This document shows, in pieces, positions 36,127 through 44,695 of a stretch of 64,000 bases of DNA. The stretch is taken from the NCBI RefSeq assembly GCF_000970205.1, contig NZ_CP009512.1, positions 1,984,001-2,048,000 on the forward strand. Direction: 5' to 3'. Position 1 is the first letter of the stretch. Each line of letters opens with the position of its first letter. The translations under genes and the position numbers were made by a program. Source of the DNA: Methanosarcina mazei S-6 (GTDB lineage Archaea > Halobacteriota > Methanosarcinia > Methanosarcinales > Methanosarcinaceae). The notes below the pieces were generated by a model. That model searched no databases. It worked only from the letters and a program-made list of their open reading frames with translations, and had not been told where the DNA came from.

Positions 36127-38544
36127 ATGACAAATGGTAATGGAAATAGATCCGAAAGTAATGGGGAAAGAAGCAACTACTACTATGATGCTGCCAGCAA
36201 AAGACGAATACCTTTAGTGCGTGAACCTCGAGTTTTTGCTGTGCGTTACCGTTCCGGAAGAAGTTCACGCGATTCAAATTTATCTACTCATGCGCTCCGC
36301 CTGCTAAGGGAGGAATCAAAGAATATCGGGTTCATTCCAAACTACGGCCTTCAACTGTACCAGACCAACCCTGAAGCTATCAGCCTGCGCACCGATCCTG
36401 AAGAACAATTGCAGGATGTGATTACCCGTGTAAAGAAGTTGAGTACGGAAGAGCCCGTGGATTACGCTGCTGTGGCTTACTTGCGAAACCCGGAGAAACG
36501 TTCAACTCTTGTTGATGACCTTATGTTTGTCACTCGTGAATTTATAGTACAGTTTGAACCACGAATGGCAATGGAAGAAATAGAAGCATTCAACGCAAAG
36601 TACGGCGTTCGCATAATAAAAGAGCTGGGTTATGTCGAAAACGGTTACCTGCTTGAAGCGCCCGAGGCAGAAGGTGAAAATGGACCGGTAGTTCTCTCCA
36701 ATATCTATTATGAATCAGGTAAGGTAATATTTTCCCATCCTGATTTTATTAGGAGAAGGCACCTGCGTGAAACAGGTGAACGGGTGAGAGGGAGCTTTAA
36801 TCCGGCAGTCGTTTCGGCGCGGGCTGAGCAGCCAGTGTACCTTTTGCAACAGTGGCACCTGAAGACGGCAAAAGTTCTGGATGCATGGGGAATCACCCGC
36901 GGCAGCGGTAGCATAAAAGTAGCTATCCTCGACGATGGAATTGATACCGGACATCAGGAGTTTTCTGGTAAAATTGTAGCCCAGCACGACTTTGCTTCTG
37001 GAGGCGATGACGGCAGTCCAAATACCAATGACGATAACCACGGCACAGCCTGTGCAGGCGTTGCTGTTGCTAAGGGGGTACGTGCCTCAGGGGCTGCTCC
37101 GGGCTGTTCTTTAATTGCTGTTCGTTATCCGGACTTCCTCGGCCTGGAAGAAGAAGCCCAGATGTTCCGATGGGCAAAAGATCAAGGTAGCGACGTCATA
37201 AGCTGCAGCTGGGGCCCGAAGGATGGCACCGGGGCTGTTGACCCTTTACCGGATAATGTGCGTGCTGCCGTTCACTACTGCGTTACCCAGGGGCGCAACG
37301 GTCTTGGCATCCCTATATTCTGGGCTGCAGGAAACGGGAACGAATCTGTAAGTAATGATGGTTATGCCTCCAACCCCGAGGTCATGGCTGTAGCCGCTTC
37401 CAGCAACAATGAACGCCGCTCTCCTTATAGTGATTTTGGTCCGGAGGTTTTCATCTGTGCCCCCTCAAGCGGTAGCGGAAGTCTTGGAGAGTGGAGAATT
37501 TTTACCGTTGACCGCCGCGGCAGTAATGGATACAACCCTGATCCTGATACGGGTATCTCTCACCCTGCCAATGATCACGATTATACTGATGACTTTGGAG
37601 GGACTTCATCTGCTACACCGCTGGCTGCCGGCATCACTGGTCTTCTGCTTTCCATAAACCCAAACCTGCGGGTAGAGGACGTGAAGCAGATTCTGCGAGA
37701 TACTGCCGATAAGATTGACCCGAGCAATGGTAATTATGATGTCAATGGCCACAGTAACCTCTACGGATACGGCAGGATAAATGCCCTGAAGGCTGTGGAA
37801 CGGGCCCGGGATTCAGGTCAGGGTACGATCGGCACTGTTGGACGGCCGACCATTAACGGGCCTGACAGCATTAGCCGCAACAACCAGCCTCCCGCCTTCC
37901 AGATTAACACAGGTGGACGCAGCTTTTATGCTGTGGAAGTTGCTACCAGAGCAGAACTTTTCAATACGGGTTCTCACGGCAGTGAACGTAATTCCAGCAA
38001 CTTTTATGCTTCGTGGACTGTACGTTTGGAAAACGTGACGCCCTATAACCTTCCAGCAGATGTATGGGATCGGCTCAAGCAGGCTGACAACCTTTTTTAC
38101 AGGCTCCATGTGGCTAACGACGTTAACTGGTCCAATCATGACGTTACTGTTACTGATAACCAGGCTGATACCGCACCCAGCGTTCAGATCCTGGCAGTTT
38201 CAAGTCCCTCTTCTCCAGCAACAGGGCTATCTATCAAAGGGCCTGACAGCATTAGCCGTAGCAGCCAGCCTCCTGTCTTCCAGATTAACACAGGTGGACG
38301 CAGCTTTTATGCTGTGGAAGTTGCTACCAGAGCAGAACTTTTCAATACAGGTTCTCATGGCAGCGAGCGTAATTCCAGCAACTTTTATGCTTCGTGGACT
38401 GCAGGTCTGGAAAACGTGACGCCCTACAACCTTCCAGCAGATGTATGGGATCGGCTCAAGCAGGCTGACAACCTTTTTTACAGACTGCATGTAGCTAACG
38501 ATGTTAACTGGTCAAATCATGACGTTACTGTTGCTGATAGCTAG
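36127..38544 (+). CDS. subtilisin-like S8 serine protease ending at an in-frame UAG
   Basis: 805 residues before a TAG. Start at ATG 36127 after GAGCAGGGGG; an upstream in-frame ATG is unsupported. An inhibitor-like propeptide (FIVQFEPRMAMEEIEAFNAK, about 135-190) precedes the S8 domain. The catalytic triad is complete: Asp269 (ILDDGID), His305 (NHGTACAG), Ser494 (GGTSSATPLAAG), with oxyanion Asn in AAGNGN. After about 570 come two nearly identical 109-residue repeats. No signal peptide. The frame continues past TAG 38542-38544 straight into the M15 peptidase with no frameshift. The TAG matches CAG in repeat 1. It may be pyrrolysine or a nonsense change, so the true product may be 1166 residues (36127-39627). 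Confidence 0.93.
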   Translation: MTNGNGNRSESNGERSNYYYDAASKRRIPLVREPRVFAVRYRSGRSSRDSNLSTHALRLLREESKNIGFIPNYGLQLYQTNPEAISLRTDPEEQLQDVITRVKKLSTEEPVDYAAVAYLRNPEKRSTLVDDLMFVTREFIVQFEPRMAMEEIEAFNAKYGVRIIKELGYVENGYLLEAPEAEGENGPVVLSNIYYESGKVIFSHPDFIRRRHLRETGERVRGSFNPAVVSARAEQPVYLLQQWHLKTAKVLDAWGITRGSGSIKVAILDDGIDTGHQEFSGKIVAQHDFASGGDDGSPNTNDDNHGTACAGVAVAKGVRASGAAPGCSLIAVRYPDFLGLEEEAQMFRWAKDQGSDVISCSWGPKDGTGAVDPLPDNVRAAVHYCVTQGRNGLGIPIFWAAGNGNESVSNDGYASNPEVMAVAASSNNERRSPYSDFGPEVFICAPSSGSGSLGEWRIFTVDRRGSNGYNPDPDTGISHPANDHDYTDDFGGTSSATPLAAGITGLLLSINPNLRVEDVKQILRDTADKIDPSNGNYDVNGHSNLYGYGRINALKAVERARDSGQGTIGTVGRPTINGPDSISRNNQPPAFQINTGGRSFYAVEVATRAELFNTGSHGSERNSSNFYASWTVRLENVTPYNLPADVWDRLKQADNLFYRLHVANDVNWSNHDVTVTDNQADTAPSVQILAVSSPSSPATGLSIKGPDSISRSSQPPVFQINTGGRSFYAVEVATRAELFNTGSHGSERNSSNFYASWTAGLENVTPYNLPADVWDRLKQADNLFYRLHVANDVNWSNHDVTVADS

Positions 38545-38565
38545 GCTGATACTGCACCCAGCATT
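37858..38565 (+). repeat. two-copy 381-bp-period tandem repeat inside the S8 gene
   Basis: Copy 1 begins at 37858 and copy 2 at 38239, exactly 381 bp (127 codons) apart, and each is about 327 bp. DNA differences are few, so duplication or homogenisation is recent. The encoded domain (GPDSISR...FYAVEVATRAELFN...DVWDRLKQADNLFYRLHVAND) also occurs, diverged, at the C-terminus of the M15 peptidase. In copy 2 the codon matching CAG of copy 1 is the TAG that ends the S8 ORF. Confidence 0.95.
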
Positions 38566-38571
38566 CAAATT

Positions 38572-39627
38572 ATGAGCGGTACGACAGGTTCGGAAAAAAC
38601 AATAACTTTTCCGAGCGGTTCAACTTTCAGGGTTGTAGATACACCGCAGGATGGCATCGATTATAGTGATCCTGTTGGGAATGGTACGGTACCTCTTATC
38701 GAGGTACGCGACCGTATGCAGGAAAATATTTCAAAGAATTTTAAAGTTAAGGAACTTGCGGCTACGGACGGCGCAAGATATGCTCGCATTTCCCCTGAAC
38801 TGGTAGCAGGCTTACAGCGGATTCGAGATCGTGTGGGTTCGGCTGTCGTATTAAATTCCGGGTACCGCCACAACGTACTTAATGAAACGGTTGGCGGCGC
38901 AGATGAAAGTCAGCACATTACCGGCCGAGCGGCAGATATCCGTGCTTCTGCTAAAAGTCCTCTCGACCTGGCACGCATTGCCCTGGAGGAGCTGGGTTGT
39001 GATATAGGAATCGGATTAGGACGTAACAGTATTCATGTTGATCTGCGTGGCCAGTTAACCAGCTGGCGTTATGAGGGAGCCGAATTAAGCGAAAATGAAT
39101 TTGATCAGTGGGTACGCGATACATGTCAGCAACTTGGGCGTCGGCATTCAGAAAGGGCAGAATACAGCGAAAGAGTATTGCCCAAAATAATCGGACCGGA
39201 GGTCTATGTTGCCACTGACGAAGCGCCTGCTTTCTACATCGAAATCGGACCAAACTCTTACTATGCGGTTGAAATAGCCACGCACACAGACCTGTTCAGC
39301 AGTCAGTACGAAGCTGAACGTAATCCCGGTAATTTTTACAGTTCTCTGGAAAGGGAAGGACTCATAGAAGCTCACGGAGCTGCCACTACGTATACTCTTC
39401 CGAAAGAGGTATGGGAACGTCTGCGCGGTGAAAAGCGCCTTTATTACCGCATAGCCACCTCAGCTATGCCAGGAAGTAATATGCTCTACTCTACAACAGA
39501 TCAGCAGGCTGCCAATGCACCCTGGATTGAGATTACTGGCGGCCGACAGGAAAGAGAAGAATTTGCTGTCTCACCACTTGATCTGCAAGCAACTCGAAAA
39601 GCTGACGAAAATCTGTGGCGTAAATAA
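38572..39627 (+). CDS. M15/DUF882-type zinc peptidase with shared repeat domain, in frame with the S8 ORF
   Basis: 351 residues from the first ATG. Residues about 45-175 form an M15A/YcbK-like zinc peptidase domain with LNSGYRH (95-100), His115 and Asp122 in SQHITGRAADI, and His155 in IHVDLRG. In bacteria this family cuts D-amino-acid bonds of peptidoglycan, which archaea lack. Residues about 205-320 are a third copy of the domain repeated in the S8 protein. No ribosome-binding site precedes ATG 38572, which lies nine codons beyond the TAG in the same frame. Independent translation is therefore doubtful, and this is probably the C-terminal part of one large S8-M15 protein. Confidence 0.88.
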   Translation: MSGTTGSEKTITFPSGSTFRVVDTPQDGIDYSDPVGNGTVPLIEVRDRMQENISKNFKVKELAATDGARYARISPELVAGLQRIRDRVGSAVVLNSGYRHNVLNETVGGADESQHITGRAADIRASAKSPLDLARIALEELGCDIGIGLGRNSIHVDLRGQLTSWRYEGAELSENEFDQWVRDTCQQLGRRHSERAEYSERVLPKIIGPEVYVATDEAPAFYIEIGPNSYYAVEIATHTDLFSSQYEAERNPGNFYSSLEREGLIEAHGAATTYTLPKEVWERLRGEKRLYYRIATSAMPGSNMLYSTTDQQAANAPWIEITGGRQEREEFAVSPLDLQATRKADENLWRK

Positions 39628-39665
39628 TTGCTAAATAAAATTTTAGTAGATAAAGGAGGTCACCC

Positions 39666-42176
39666 ATGTTTTTCGAGTTGCAGCTTTCTTCGAAGGTTTT
39701 CGGACAGATAGTTCGGAACAGAATAAGGGCAATTCCACTCTGTATTGACCAGGAGTTCGACTTTGAAGGGACGAGATATGTTATTGATCACGTAGATATT
39801 ATTGACTCGATCACTGTCAGTAAACAAACTGTACCCACCCAGATCACCTGGATTTTTTCTTTGCAAAACTACACCTTTTTTACTGTTCCTTACCTTCAGG
39901 TCAAACAGGGAGTTACCGTGAGGCTGGTCAAGGGTTCTGACCTTGAACAAAACGGGCCAAAAGCGAGCCAGCCTTCAAAAGAGTTTACTGTTTTTCCGGT
40001 TTTTAATGTTTCAATGCAGGTTGTTGCAGCACAGGCCGGGAAGGGAGGACCTGTACAGATACGGTACGCTTTTGACCATGTAGAATATGGAATACTGGAC
40101 GCTCTGATTCCTCCAGCCTATAAGGAAAGGATTGAGAAGATCCTTGCAAGTCACCAGTTGACTCCTACCACAATCGATCTTTCATCGTTATCAGGATTGC
40201 TCAACCGCCCGGTTACTGCGATCAATGCTGGTATCACATGTAACTCAGAGGGTGATCTCATTGCAATGCGTATCGAGATCAGTGCAGATGCAGACCTGAT
40301 GCCTGATTTTTTTACTCTGGATCCTGTGAGCCTGCTCAATGGATGTGACTGGGCCTTACTGGTTGACGCCCGCATTTTCACGGAAGAGGCGAGCACGAAG
40401 ATAAAAGATGGGCTCAAGAATGTATCCAAGTTCAGGCTACGGAGAGGCCCATCAGTGTCCTGGGATCCCAGCGGTCCGGCTATTAACGTAAACCTGGGAG
40501 GCGAGGCTGTGGATGCATGTCCATTCTTTGTAGATGATATTGATATGGATGTGGATGTGAAGATAAGGGCAGTACTTTCCGTTCCTCCTAATACAAAAAA
40601 ACTCAGGACGCATTATCACTTCAATCCCTCTGCATCAAACATTGTCGAAGAGGTAGCCTGTGCGGTTACCGCAGCGCTTCTATGGCCATTTGTAGGACTT
40701 GTTATGTTTGACCGGGGCCAGATTGACCTGCCAAAGTACCTTATCGGCGTATTCGTTCACCCCTTGATAAGGTTCGTTGCCCTCGTCTTTGCGATCGAAA
40801 CGCAGGGACTGTCGGATGATATTTCCCGCGATCTCGGGAGGAATTGCAAGAAGCAGGATGATGAGAACTATGAATGCGAGGATGATTTTGATTTCAGCCT
40901 GGCAGGTCTTGGAGGTCGCCTGGAACTTAACAATATTAAAGGAATTCCTCAGGGTCCGATCCTGAGCGGCACTATTGCGAACCTCAGGGATTTCGATATT
41001 GGGCAGATTACAAGCGTGAACATAGCCGCCTTCAAGTGGCAGGTAACAGGCCAATGCAAGTCAGGATTTTTCATAACAAATCAGGCTTCTATCTTCATCG
41101 GTGTGGAACCGCCAGCAGCCCTCTGCTCAGCCAGAATAGTAGATGACCCTTTAAATGAGTTCACGTTGGTTACGGGAGATAATGAGATTACCATTCAACC
41201 CGGGTTCAAGCCAGATTATGTGCAGAACCCGTACCCCTGCCGCATCAGGCTGGTCACCACACATGGGGTAAGGACTATTACCATTCCCCCTCCCAGGGAA
41301 CAAACAATCCAGGAAACACAGGACCTGGAAACAGGGAGGTTAAGGGCTATTGCCTCCTGTTACCGCTGGGAGAAGCACTTTACCCCCAGGGAAAAAATCA
41401 GGTGGCTCATTGACCCGCCGTCAGACACGGAGCAGTATCTTCAGCTCTGGCAGATAGATGTGAGCAACCTCCAGCCTGGAGATCGAATCCGGGTTGAAGA
41501 TCAGGCAGGTAAGAGGATATTATCCGCTCTTCCGTCAGAAACCGGGATAGCAGGTCTAACTCTGCTTTTCGAAGGAAAAGATGCGCCTTCAGAACTGTCG
41601 CTAGAACTGGACGGAATAATCAATGAAAACCAGGAACCAAGGAAAATGGAAATCCGGCAAACTCTCTATGCTCACCGTTCCTCTGTTCCGGCGCCTCTAA
41701 ATCTGCAGCGATTGTCATTTGATAAAGACGGCAAGAGGAACCTTCTTGTATACTCTTCTCTTCACGAGGAACATAAGCTGGATGTTAGCGCTCCGACAGT
41801 CCCGGTGCTACAGGGTCTCATAGCAGAAAGCGAGCATATTGTAGAAGAAACACAGGTCATACACAGAGAACAGCAGATTGCCTCTTCGATAACGCAGCAC
41901 GAAAAGACTCTTGAGTTGCTCCGTCCGCGGCTGGGGAATATCCTTGCTATCGGCAACCCCAGGATAGGAGAACTCAAGAAAACCCTGTACGTGGGCATGG
42001 AGCAGGGGGGAACTCTGTTTGACCTCTCAAACCCTGAAAATCCTCGAGAGCTCCAGAAATATGAAGGTAAACCCTGGTTTGAGGATACAGCTCTTTCTGA
42101 TCGCCTTCTCGCCAGGCATGCTCCTGAAAAAGGAAAAATCGAAATATTTGAAGCAATAGCCTCACGTATTATTTGA
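39666..42176 (+). CDS. large protein of unknown function (cassette gene 4)
   Basis: An 836-residue protein I do not recognise, with a textbook ribosome-binding site (AAAGGAGGT) 6 nt before the ATG. No signal peptide; a weak hydrophobic stretch near 345-365 (VACAVTAALLWPFVGLVMF) may be a buried or membrane-associated helix. The N-terminal 300 residues look beta-rich. The middle holds Cys pairs (CKKQDDENYEC). A helical segment near 740-770 precedes a short propeller-like motif (GTLFDLSNPENPRELQKY) at the C-terminus. It follows the M15 stop by 38 bp, so it is probably in the same transcript. Confidence 0.85.
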   Translation: MFFELQLSSKVFGQIVRNRIRAIPLCIDQEFDFEGTRYVIDHVDIIDSITVSKQTVPTQITWIFSLQNYTFFTVPYLQVKQGVTVRLVKGSDLEQNGPKASQPSKEFTVFPVFNVSMQVVAAQAGKGGPVQIRYAFDHVEYGILDALIPPAYKERIEKILASHQLTPTTIDLSSLSGLLNRPVTAINAGITCNSEGDLIAMRIEISADADLMPDFFTLDPVSLLNGCDWALLVDARIFTEEASTKIKDGLKNVSKFRLRRGPSVSWDPSGPAINVNLGGEAVDACPFFVDDIDMDVDVKIRAVLSVPPNTKKLRTHYHFNPSASNIVEEVACAVTAALLWPFVGLVMFDRGQIDLPKYLIGVFVHPLIRFVALVFAIETQGLSDDISRDLGRNCKKQDDENYECEDDFDFSLAGLGGRLELNNIKGIPQGPILSGTIANLRDFDIGQITSVNIAAFKWQVTGQCKSGFFITNQASIFIGVEPPAALCSARIVDDPLNEFTLVTGDNEITIQPGFKPDYVQNPYPCRIRLVTTHGVRTITIPPPREQTIQETQDLETGRLRAIASCYRWEKHFTPREKIRWLIDPPSDTEQYLQLWQIDVSNLQPGDRIRVEDQAGKRILSALPSETGIAGLTLLFEGKDAPSELSLELDGIINENQEPRKMEIRQTLYAHRSSVPAPLNLQRLSFDKDGKRNLLVYSSLHEEHKLDVSAPTVPVLQGLIAESEHIVEETQVIHREQQIASSITQHEKTLELLRPRLGNILAIGNPRIGELKKTLYVGMEQGGTLFDLSNPENPRELQKYEGKPWFEDTALSDRLLARHAPEKGKIEIFEAIASRII

Positions 42177-42295
42177 GTAGCTATTTGAGGATTGAATAAG
42201 AAAGAAGATTATGTAGAGCAAACACATATGATAAAGAATCTTTCAATAAGATTCTCTTTTATGCGTCATTCAAACAAAACATTGTGGGAGTTTTT

Positions 42296-42805
42296 ATGTC
42301 CGGGGAAATATCGATTTATGGAAAGATACAGGGGTATGACCAAAAACCGATTTTTATGGTACAGGTATCGATATGGCGAGAAGACAATTTCGGCCCTCAA
42401 TATGAGGCAGACCGTACTTACACGAGCGAAGATGGTACTTACAGGCTTTCCGTACCATCTGGTACACCAATTACTCTGCGCTTCGATACGCACTGGTCGT
42501 TAACTAACTCAACGGAGTGGCACCCGTCCGTGGTTGCAAACATAGAAGCCGGGCACGATGTGGTATTTAATCGTTACCTTATGCATGTTGGTACGACAGA
42601 AGGTGTTATGGCTGAAATTGACGCGCTTGCAGCCTACCAGTTCTGTGCCGTTTGGACTGCCAGGCAAACAGATCGGGAATCAGCTCGAAAATATGCTGAA
42701 TCCACAGTTTCCCGGCTGTCGCAGATGAAGATTTCTTTGCCTGAACTTGATGAGTTTCGAACTAAGCTAATAGACTTCTTCAAAGGACAGGCTGAATCTT
42801 CCTGA
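42296..42805 (+). CDS. small protein with transthyretin/carboxypeptidase-regulatory-like domain (cassette gene 5)
   Basis: A 169-residue protein. Residues 3-75 show the beta-sandwich pattern of carboxypeptidase-regulatory or transthyretin-like domains (SIYGKIQGYDQKPIFMVQVS, then YTSEDGTYRLSVPSGTPITL). The rest is helical (MAEIDALAAYQFCAVWTARQ onward). GGGAG lies before ATG 42296; the GTG at 42284 is an in-frame alternative. No signal peptide. It closes the plus-strand cassette, 119 bp after gene 4, and is followed by convergent genes. It could be an accessory or chaperone-like subunit; no function is assigned. Confidence 0.8.
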   Translation: MSGEISIYGKIQGYDQKPIFMVQVSIWREDNFGPQYEADRTYTSEDGTYRLSVPSGTPITLRFDTHWSLTNSTEWHPSVVANIEAGHDVVFNRYLMHVGTTEGVMAEIDALAAYQFCAVWTARQTDRESARKYAESTVSRLSQMKISLPELDEFRTKLIDFFKGQAESS

Positions 42806-42878
42806 TTCCATATTTTTGCCAGAATTGAACAGTTATCACATTTCAGTATTACAGGAAATCAAAGAACTTTTATAAAAT

Positions 42879-43667
42879 TTATCTTAAATTCATTTCCATA
42901 CGTTTTTCGGGATAAGCTATCCTGCTCCGTTTGCAGATAAAGGATTCCTCCAGACAGGCAGCCATCTGCTGCGCAAGCTCTGCAGGGATGCCCATAATCA
43001 TCAGATCAGGTGGAAGCCATGGATTTCCCGTTGGGTCGACAGGCCCGACAAAAGCGGAATCTTTTGGCGCATTTTCTGCCATTCCAGCCGGAAAAGCGAT
43101 CATCGTGGCACAGACAGGTCCTCCGGGTATTACTGTCCTGTAAAAGGGGTCGGAGTTATTGAATTGAGCCAGCCCGCAGAGGTTTCTGATCTGCTCGCAG
43201 CCTGCAAACAGGACAAAGGCCCTGGCAGTTTCAGGTGCGATTTCATCGGTACACGGCGCAATGACTGTGTATTTGCCGTGGGGAGTAATTTTTCCTGCAC
43301 GTTCTTTCTGCTCATCGAACAATTCCGGGGTTGCTTTTAAGTGTTCGGCTGCACCGCCGTGGAAGTCAGGAGTGCCCACAGTTACGAAATATTTCAGCTT
43401 TGGATGAGGTTCAGCCAGTCCCATCCACGTAAGCCCGCCAGGGCAGCACTGTTCGTGTCCTGCTTCAATATAGAGGGCAGGTGTCTCTTTAAAGAGGGCG
43501 GAGGAATAGATCGCCTTTGCCACACAGCGGTCTACAGTATACGATGGGACTGCACCTTTCGGGACCTCATCCGTGGCATAAACACAGAGAGGACGCAGTT
43601 GCAGCCTGCCGGCTTCTGTAAGCTTTTTTCCAAGCTCTTCAACACTTAACGTTGCAGCATTCCCCAT
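42879..43667 (-). CDS. DUF169 family protein
   Basis: A 262-residue DUF169 protein, a family widespread in methanogens and anaerobes with no established biochemical function. Recognisable segments are RPLCVYATDEVPKGAVPS, the Cys-containing HEQCCPGGLTWMGL, and the C-terminal MGIPAELAQQMAACLEES. Several conserved cysteines suggest metal or cluster binding, but that is inference. It is a single minus-strand gene next to the iron-sulfur flavoprotein, 114 bp downstream of it. Confidence 0.85.
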   Translation of the reverse strand: MGNAATLSVEELGKKLTEAGRLQLRPLCVYATDEVPKGAVPSYTVDRCVAKAIYSSALFKETPALYIEAGHEQCCPGGLTWMGLAEPHPKLKYFVTVGTPDFHGGAAEHLKATPELFDEQKERAGKITPHGKYTVIAPCTDEIAPETARAFVLFAGCEQIRNLCGLAQFNNSDPFYRTVIPGGPVCATMIAFPAGMAENAPKDSAFVGPVDPTGNPWLPPDLMIMGIPAELAQQMAACLEESFICKRSRIAYPEKRMEMNLR

Positions 43668-43781
43668 TGCATCACTTTCCCCTGAATTTGCTTAGAAAAT
43701 TTTGTTTTTAGTCTTATTTCGGATTATGATTATTTTTACTGCTTATTTCTGGTTTTTACTTTTTACTTTTTACTCTTACTC

Positions 43782-44453
43782 TTACTCTTTAATCCAGCCC
43801 TTTTCCATCCAATAGTCGCAGTTATGCGTCCAGTGTTCTTTATTGGCAAGGATAGAATACTTGAACCCTTCTTTCCATGCCTTCTGTCTGGCTTCCTGCT
43901 CAGGGTATTGCCTTTTCTCTTTTATCGCTTCAACCAGGTCTTTGCCCATTTCACGTGACTTTTCGATTGCTGTTTCTACCGCTTCAGGGCCAAGGTACAT
44001 TGAACATCCCACGCCTCCTATAGCTTTACCTCCGCACTGTATCATGAAATTGTTCATTATATCCAGGATGAAATCAATTTCATTTCCGCCTGCAGTTGTT
44101 AAGGACATGCTATATTTTCCGTCAAAGAGCTGTTCATGGATAACAAGGGGACATCTGTCAAAGACGGTTTTGAGCTGCGCTGTCACGTTTGTTATGTAGT
44201 TCGGGCTGCTCCATATTACACCGTCTGCCTCCAGCAGCTTTGTCAGTAAAGCCGAAAAGTCGTCTTTTATGGAGCATTCGCCTGTTTTATGGCATTTGTC
44301 ACAGGCTATGCAGAATTTTATCTTCATCTTTGCAACGTCGATAGACTCAACTTCGGCTCCTGCTTCTTCGGCTCCTTCCAGGGCTGCATCCAGCAGTTTT
44401 AATGTATTACTGTTCTTACCTCTCGGGCTTGATGATATACCGACTATTTTCAT
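43782..44453 (-). CDS. iron-sulfur flavoprotein (Isf-like)
   Basis: A 223-residue flavodoxin-fold protein of the iron-sulfur flavoprotein group, which carries FMN plus a compact [4Fe-4S] cluster and moves electrons in anaerobic archaea, often in oxidative defence. The N-terminus MKIVGISSSPRGKNSNTLKL is the FMN phosphate loop. The cluster motif is C-x2-C-x2-C-x5-C (CIACDKCHKTGEC, about residues 48-60), and SSPNYITNVTAQLKTVFDRC is the second FMN contact. Normal length. It is probably soluble and cytoplasmic. Confidence 0.9.
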   Translation of the reverse strand: MKIVGISSSPRGKNSNTLKLLDAALEGAEEAGAEVESIDVAKMKIKFCIACDKCHKTGECSIKDDFSALLTKLLEADGVIWSSPNYITNVTAQLKTVFDRCPLVIHEQLFDGKYSMSLTTAGGNEIDFILDIMNNFMIQCGGKAIGGVGCSMYLGPEAVETAIEKSREMGKDLVEAIKEKRQYPEQEARQKAWKEGFKYSILANKEHWTHNCDYWMEKGWIKE

Positions 44454-44695
44454 GGTTTTCCCTCTCTAATTCATAAAATTTGTAAAAATAAGAGTACTGT
44501 ATTTAATTAAAACTTTATTATTGTGCGTTTGGAGAAACTGCAAAGATACAAAAAGGATAGCAGAAAAAGACAAAAAGTTTTCGAATAGATTCGTAATCCT
44601 CTTTTAACTTCTTTTTGATTTCATCATCAAGCGGTAAGGTACGATAATGCTCTGAAAATGAAGCAAGACCCGTTTTTTCCAAGCTTTTTCGCGGC

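Noticed and set aside
30123-42805. Cassette as an extracellular contractile injection system or prophage
   Set aside because: No sheath, tube, baseplate, AAA ATPase, capsid, terminase or integrase is recognisable; the M15 enzyme alone is not enough.
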